Positions 59,665-64,000 of a stretch of 64,000 bases of DNA are shown here, in pieces. The notes under the pieces are model-generated. The model was not told the DNA's origin, did no database searches, and saw only the letters and a list, made by a program, of their open reading frames with translations. Location of the stretch: contig JAKEEU010000056.1 of the NCBI GenBank assembly GCA_022616415.1, positions 96,837 through 160,836 of the forward strand, in the 5' to 3' direction. The position numbers and the translations under genes are program-made. Each line of letters begins with the position of its first letter. Within the stretch, counting starts at the first letter, position 1. Origin of the DNA: Candidatus Zhuqueibacterota bacterium. GTDB taxonomy: Bacteria > Zhuqueibacterota > Zhuqueibacteria > Zhuqueibacterales > Zhuqueibacteraceae.

Positions 59665-61083
59665 GTGGAAATCTATATTACTGAAAATTTTCTTTTGCAC
59701 AGCAAAACGGCAATCGAGCTTTATCACGCGTATGCCAAAGCTCAGCCGATCATCGACTATCATTGCCATTTGCCCCCAAAAGATATCGCCGAGAACACGA
59801 AGTTCGCCAATCTCACGCAAATTTGGCTGTACGGCGATCATTACAAATGGCGCGCAATGCGGACCAACGGCGTCGACGAGCGCTATTGTACAGGCAACGC
59901 TTCTGATTGGGAAAAATTTCTCGCGTGGGCCGAGACCGTGCCGAAAACCTTGCGTAATCCGCTTTATCATTGGACGCACATGGAACTGAAGCGCCCGTTT
60001 GGCATTTCCAATAAGCTCTTGAACAAGGACACGGCACAAGAGATTTGGGAGATATGCAATGCCAAACTTACGCTCGATGAATTCTCGACACGCGGCATCA
60101 TGCGGCAAATGAACGTCAGGTTGGTTTGCACCACGGACGATCCGATCGACAGCTTGGAATATCACCAAAGCATTCGCCAAGACGCCGGTTTCCACATTCG
60201 CGTGCTGCCGGCGTTTCGTCCCGACAAAGGCATGGCGGTCGAAAACGGCGCCGCGTTTCGAGATTGGGTGAGCAAGCTGGCCGCCGCCGCCGATGTTGAC
60301 ATCAATAGTTTTCCAGACTACCTCGCCGCGCTCAGAAAGCGCCGAGATTTTTTTCACGCGCAAGGCTGCCGCTTGTCCGATCACGGCATTGAAACTGCGT
60401 ATGCGGAAGACTATACCGATGCCGAGGTCAAAACCATTTTTGACAAAGCGCTGACCAGCAAGAAACTAGATCACAGTCAGATGTTCAAATTCAAATCTGC
60501 GCTGCTGTACGAGCTTGGCCTGATGTATCACGAAAAAGGTTGGACGCAACAGTTTCACATTGGCGCGTTGCGCAACAACAACAGCCGCATGCTTCGCACG
60601 CTTGGGCCGGACACGGGATTCGACTCGATTGGCGATTCTGAAATCGCCCGCCCGCTGGCAAAGCTGCTGAACCGGTTGGATGACGAGAACAAACTGGCGA
60701 AAACAATTTTGTACAATCTCAATCCGCGTGACAACGAATTGATGGCCACGATGATCGGCAATTTTCAAGACGGCAGTGCGGCCGGAAAAATGCAATACGG
60801 CAGCGCCTGGTGGTTTCTCGATCAATTGGACGGCATGAAGAAACAGCTTGATGCGCTTTCGAATATGGGATTGTTGAGCCGCTTCATCGGCATGCTCACC
60901 GATTCCCGCAGTTTTCTTTCCTATCCTCGCCACGACTATTTCCGTCGTTTGCTTTGCAACATGCTTGGTGAGGATATGGAAAATGGGTTGATTCCTAACG
61001 ACAAGGCGCTCGTCGGGAATATGGTTGCTGATATATGCTTCAACAACGCGAACGAATATTTTGGATTTGGTCTCAGTCGATAG
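59665..61083 (+). CDS. uxaC: Glucuronate/galacturonate isomerase
   Basis: Cytoplasmic isomerase (472 residues) of the amidohydrolase-like UxaC family converting D-galacturonate to D-tagaturonate (and glucuronate to fructuronate). IIDYHCHLPPKDIAENTKFANLTQIWLYGDHYKWRAMRTNGV, CTTDDPIDSLEYH and GAHRNN-like GALRNNNSRMLRTLGPDTGFDSIGD are diagnostic. GTG 59665 is the likely start, with AAAGGAG five bases upstream. Next in the operon are uxaE and a fructuronate reductase. Confidence 0.95.
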   Translation: MEIYITENFLLHSKTAIELYHAYAKAQPIIDYHCHLPPKDIAENTKFANLTQIWLYGDHYKWRAMRTNGVDERYCTGNASDWEKFLAWAETVPKTLRNPLYHWTHMELKRPFGISNKLLNKDTAQEIWEICNAKLTLDEFSTRGIMRQMNVRLVCTTDDPIDSLEYHQSIRQDAGFHIRVLPAFRPDKGMAVENGAAFRDWVSKLAAAADVDINSFPDYLAALRKRRDFFHAQGCRLSDHGIETAYAEDYTDAEVKTIFDKALTSKKLDHSQMFKFKSALLYELGLMYHEKGWTQQFHIGALRNNNSRMLRTLGPDTGFDSIGDSEIARPLAKLLNRLDDENKLAKTILYNLNPRDNELMATMIGNFQDGSAAGKMQYGSAWWFLDQLDGMKKQLDALSNMGLLSRFIGMLTDSRSFLSYPRHDYFRRLLCNMLGEDMENGLIPNDKALVGNMVADICFNNANEYFGFGLSR

Positions 61084-61116
61084 CTGACGGCAAACATTTT
61101 CTGTCCTCCATCCCTG

Positions 61117-61144
61117 GCCTGCCTAGGGCTTTGGCAGGGCAGGC
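61117..61144. repeat. Hairpin with alternative stems between uxaC and uxaE
   Basis: GCCTGCC (61117-61123) can pair with GGCAGGC (61138-61144), or its part CCTGCC with GGCAGG (61133-61138). TTTCTGTCTTT follows. It may be an attenuating terminator that lowers uxaE expression. Confidence 0.5.
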
Positions 61145-61183
61145 TTTCTGTCTTTATGAATATTTTTATGCGATGATTCTGCT

Positions 61184-62743
61184 ATGAGCTTGATGCCGAT
61201 TATTGAAAAGCTAAAGACTGCTCCCAGAAGCGGCAATCAACCCTTGCTGGTCGAGCTTTCTAAAAGTGAATTCATTCGAATTTATCCGAAATCGATTCAT
61301 CAATTTGAGCGCGCTTATCTTTTCATCGCCCGTCGAGGTGAGAGAAAGTATTTGTTCGTCTCGCTGACGAAAGATTCCCATCCCGCACTTGCTCGATTCG
61401 AAGGCGAAGAACTCGAGACTTATCCGTCACTCAAATGTTGCCCGCTCAATTATCAGAACGCTATGATGCTGCGTGAGCTTTTTGCTTTCACCAGGCCGGT
61501 TTTGATTGGTCTGGAAAATTCATTCGGCCTTGGCGACCGGCTCGGCCTGGCCAATCCCGCTCATCTGCGCGCCATCGCGGACACGCTGTTGCGCGCCATT
61601 CTCGCACAGCAGTCCATCCGTGAGCTTGAGCGCACCGAGCGCACCGCCGACGAGGTGATGGATGCCGCAACGTGGGCGGTCTTTCAGGAGGGATACGGAC
61701 AAGGCTTCGGCGCCGATGCGGATCATCTGAAAACGACCGAGCACGTCGACCGCATGATGCAGGCGGGATTCACATTTTTTACATTTGATCCCAGCGCGTA
61801 TGTGGTGAATGAAGCCGCGCAGCTTCCCAACGAAGAGTTGTCCAATCGCCTCAACTCGCTGCCGTGGAATATTCTGGCGGATTCACCCGAAGGAATGCGT
61901 TCGCGATATGAAGGCAAAGCTTTTCGTGTCGCCAACGATTTCGAAATTCATCCAACCGCCGATGAAATACGCCGCGCTCTGGTAAAATACGGCGCCGTTA
62001 TTGCGCACGCCGTCACGCTTTATCGCCATCTCGAAAACAAATATCGCAGCCGGCCGTACGAAGTGGAGCTTTCGGTGGATGAAACCGATTCGCCCACCAC
62101 GCCGTTTGAGCATTTTCTGGTGGCAAATGAATTGAAGCGATTGGGCGTCAAGCTCGTGAGTCTGGCGCCGCGTTTCGTCGGTGATTTTGAAAAAGGCATT
62201 GACTTTAAAGGCGATCTTGCTTTATTCCAAAAAGAGTATGTCAAGCATGTCAAAATCGCGGAGGCGCTTGGCCCGTACAAAATCAGCATTCATTCGGGCA
62301 GTGACAAATTCAGCGTCTATCAGGCGATCGGCGCGTTGAATCCTGCCGCGGCGGGACGCGTCCATGTGAAAACCGCGGGCACGAGCTATCTCGAAGCGCT
62401 GCGAACCATCGCGGCGAGAGAGCCGGAGCTGTTCGGCGAAATTCTCGACTTCGCGCGCAGCCGGTACGAGACGGACAAAGCGTCGTATCACGTCTCAGCC
62501 AGACTCGATCTGGTTCCGCCGGCGCAAAACTGCACGCTGGAGCGCTTTCTCCGCCTCTTCGATGACGACGATGCACGACAGGTACTGCACGTGACCTTCG
62601 GTTCCGTTCTCACTTGCAAAGACAGCGCTGGCAAGCCGGTTTTCAAAGAGCGCATTCTGCGCGCATTGGAGCAGCATGAAGAAGCGCACTACGAATATTT
62701 GCAGCGCCATTTCCGCCGGCACATTGAACCGTTTTTGCAATGA
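61184..62743 (+). CDS. uxaE: Tagaturonate epimerase
   Basis: A 519-residue enzyme of the UxaE family that epimerises D-tagaturonate to D-fructuronate, joining galacturonate to the glucuronate branch. EGYGQGFGADADHLKT, VELSVDETDSPTTPFEHFLVANEL, LAPRFVGDFEKGIDFKGD and KISIHSGSDKFSVY with the metal His are family segments as first described for Thermotoga. The gene takes the place of the NAD-dependent uxaB/uxaA route, absent here. The fructuronate reductase starts nine bases after its stop. Confidence 0.9.
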   Translation: MSLMPIIEKLKTAPRSGNQPLLVELSKSEFIRIYPKSIHQFERAYLFIARRGERKYLFVSLTKDSHPALARFEGEELETYPSLKCCPLNYQNAMMLRELFAFTRPVLIGLENSFGLGDRLGLANPAHLRAIADTLLRAILAQQSIRELERTERTADEVMDAATWAVFQEGYGQGFGADADHLKTTEHVDRMMQAGFTFFTFDPSAYVVNEAAQLPNEELSNRLNSLPWNILADSPEGMRSRYEGKAFRVANDFEIHPTADEIRRALVKYGAVIAHAVTLYRHLENKYRSRPYEVELSVDETDSPTTPFEHFLVANELKRLGVKLVSLAPRFVGDFEKGIDFKGDLALFQKEYVKHVKIAEALGPYKISIHSGSDKFSVYQAIGALNPAAAGRVHVKTAGTSYLEALRTIAAREPELFGEILDFARSRYETDKASYHVSARLDLVPPAQNCTLERFLRLFDDDDARQVLHVTFGSVLTCKDSAGKPVFKERILRALEQHEEAHYEYLQRHFRRHIEPFLQ

Positions 62744-62752
62744 AGAATCGCC

Positions 62753-63586
62753 ATGACCCTCGAACAATTGAAATCCATGTATGATTTCTCCGGCCGGCCG
62801 GTCGCCGTTACCGGCGGCACCGGTGTGTTGGGCAGTGAAATGGCTTGCGCGCTCGGCGGCTGCCGTGCCAACGTGGCCATCATCAGCCGAAAACCTGTCG
62901 TGGCAGAGCCACTCATAAAGCGCATTGAGTCGACTGGCGGACACGCCATGGCTGTTTACGGAGACGTCTGCCAAACCGACACAATCGCAAAAGCCGCGGA
63001 AGAAATCATCAAAACTTTCGGCCGCATTGACGGCTTGCTCAATGGCGCCGGCGGCAACAATCCCCGCGCTACGACGAATCCGGAGCAATCTTTTTTCCAA
63101 TTATCGCAAGAAGCGCTGGAGTGGGTGGTCAATTTGAATTTAACTGGAACCATTTTGCCAAGCCAGATCTTCGGAAAATATATGGCAGAACAAAAATCGG
63201 GCGTGATTTTAAATGTGACTTCAATGAACGCCTTTCGGCCGTTGACGCGAATCCCCGCCTATTCCGCCGCGAAAGCCGCCGTCAGCAACTTTACGCAGTG
63301 GCTCGCGGTTCACTTGGCACAAGAATATTCGCCGAGCATTCGTGTCAATGCCATCGCGCCCGGATTTTTCTTGACCGAGCAGAATCGTTTTTTGCTCACG
63401 GATAAAGCCACCGGCGAATTGACGCCGCGCGGGGAAAAAATCATCGAGCACACGCCGATGGGACGATTTGGCAAACCCGAAGATTTGCTCGGCGCCGCGC
63501 TCTGGCTGCTCTCGCCGGCCTCGGAGTTTGTCACCGGCATCGTCGTGCCGGTGGATGGCGGGTTTTCGGCATACAGCGGCGTTTAA
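62753..63586 (+). CDS. SDR-type fructuronate reductase (mannonate oxidoreductase)
   Basis: Short-chain dehydrogenase of 277 residues. Cofactor loop TGGTGVLGSEMA, NGAGGNNPRATT (the GGNNP segment is typical of SDR-type mannonate oxidoreductases), catalytic Ser in NVTSMNAF, YSAAK, and end PVDGGFSAYSGV. It probably reduces fructuronate to mannonate, the step after UxaE. This is unrelated in fold to the classical UxuB of E. coli. The next step, mannonate dehydratase, is not in the window. Starts nine bases after uxaE. Confidence 0.88.
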   Translation: MTLEQLKSMYDFSGRPVAVTGGTGVLGSEMACALGGCRANVAIISRKPVVAEPLIKRIESTGGHAMAVYGDVCQTDTIAKAAEEIIKTFGRIDGLLNGAGGNNPRATTNPEQSFFQLSQEALEWVVNLNLTGTILPSQIFGKYMAEQKSGVILNVTSMNAFRPLTRIPAYSAAKAAVSNFTQWLAVHLAQEYSPSIRVNAIAPGFFLTEQNRFLLTDKATGELTPRGEKIIEHTPMGRFGKPEDLLGAALWLLSPASEFVTGIVVPVDGGFSAYSGV

Positions 63587-64000
63587 ATCGAAATGACGAT
63601 TTTCTAAAAGGCAAAACGATTTAGGGCAAAACTATTAAAAGCACAACGCGGGTCGCAACCAAATAGGTTTAAGAAAATTACTCCAACGGATGGAAAAAGA
63701 CCAACGGATAAAAACAATTGATCGCAAAACGATTATGGCAAAATTATTGGTTCGTGAGACCAGAACAATTATCTTGCCACAATTATTTTGTTTTAAAAAA
63801 TTTCCTTGTCGAACAATTGAGTTGACGTATGAAAAAATTAAAATCTGTTGGCAGCTTTTATCCGTTGGTGGCAAAAGTTGGGGGTTTTTAAAAGTTCCAT
63901 AAAACCCTTGCAAATACTGAGTCAAATGAGGTTTTAAAAAAATCTTTGCTCTAAAAAACACTGATTTGACTCTTAACAGACTAATTGTTTTGCCCTAAAT
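63587..64000. repeat. Repeat mosaic at window end
   Basis: No gene. A left arm of the GGCAAAAC family (63608-63642) is matched by a right arm TTGTTTTGCCCT at 63985-63996 near the window edge. Between them lie CCAACGGAT-family fragments (63683-63710 and an inverted ATCCGTTGG at 63858-63866), TATGGCAAAATTATTGG / CCACAATTATTTTG units, and an inverted pair GAGTCAAAT / ATTTGACTC (about 63920 and 63963). Confidence 0.65.

Noticed and set aside
1..64000. tRNA, rRNA, integrase or complete insertion sequence
   Set aside because: Looked for cloverleaf-like stems, transposase motifs and rRNA-like blocks in the gaps; none could be supported.

Overview
The window looks like a chromosomal segment of a Gram-negative, non-model FCB-group bacterium. 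The evidence is five large secreted proteins, four of which end in the NPFNP-type C-terminal sorting/FlgD-like domain used with type IX secretion and the fifth in a divergent C-terminus of the same kind, together with PorV/PorQ-type outer-membrane proteins and TonB-dependent receptors carrying an N-terminal carboxypeptidase-regulatory-like domain. The style resembles KSB1/Calditrichota-type genomes; that assignment is inference. No rRNA, tRNA, CRISPR array, integrase or complete IS element was seen.

Layout. 0-1.1 kb: a PfkB sugar kinase. 1.7-9.3 kb: a one-strand signalling island with a receiver-diguanylate cyclase, three histidine kinases and an NtrC-type sigma54 activator; several of these proteins carry odd in-frame insertions. 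9.4-12.2 kb: a small-protein/HNH nuclease pair, a hairpin-rich intergenic stretch, two short membrane proteins of unknown function, and a self-contained transcription unit (promoter, 5' dyad, ribosome-binding site, 39-codon ORF, terminator). 12.2-16.2 kb: an APC permease, a secreted protein of four 109-residue repeats, and an Hsp15-like S4 protein.

16.3-63.6 kb is a large pectin-utilisation region. It opens with a propeller-type membrane sensor kinase (LytS-like catalytic part), a LytTR response regulator and a receiver-only regulator translationally coupled to a TonB receptor. Then come two TonB receptors without any SusD, several sorted surface proteins, two porin-like proteins, PL1 and PL9 pectate lyases, a CE8-like esterase, GH28, GH105, a sodium/solute symporter, GH127, a GalT-like and an arabinokinase-like gene, a Gfo/Idh/MocA relic, DUF4861, kduI, kduD, a TRAP transporter, uxaC, uxaE and a fructuronate reductase. 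The inferred flow is surface cleavage of pectin, TonB import, periplasmic trimming, TRAP/SSS import, then galacturonate to tagaturonate to fructuronate to mannonate, with unsaturated uronate going through KduI/KduD.

Two points stand out. First, the promoters of both TonB-receptor operons share a gapless 70-bp block: two CCGYTCA-type direct repeats 20 bp apart placed exactly 7 bp before a TTGCAA-N17-TAAGTT promoter, a LytTR-like architecture. Second, the intergenic spaces are filled with several families of imperfect inverted repeats, one nested inside another and one inserted in the 5' coding part of a porin gene.
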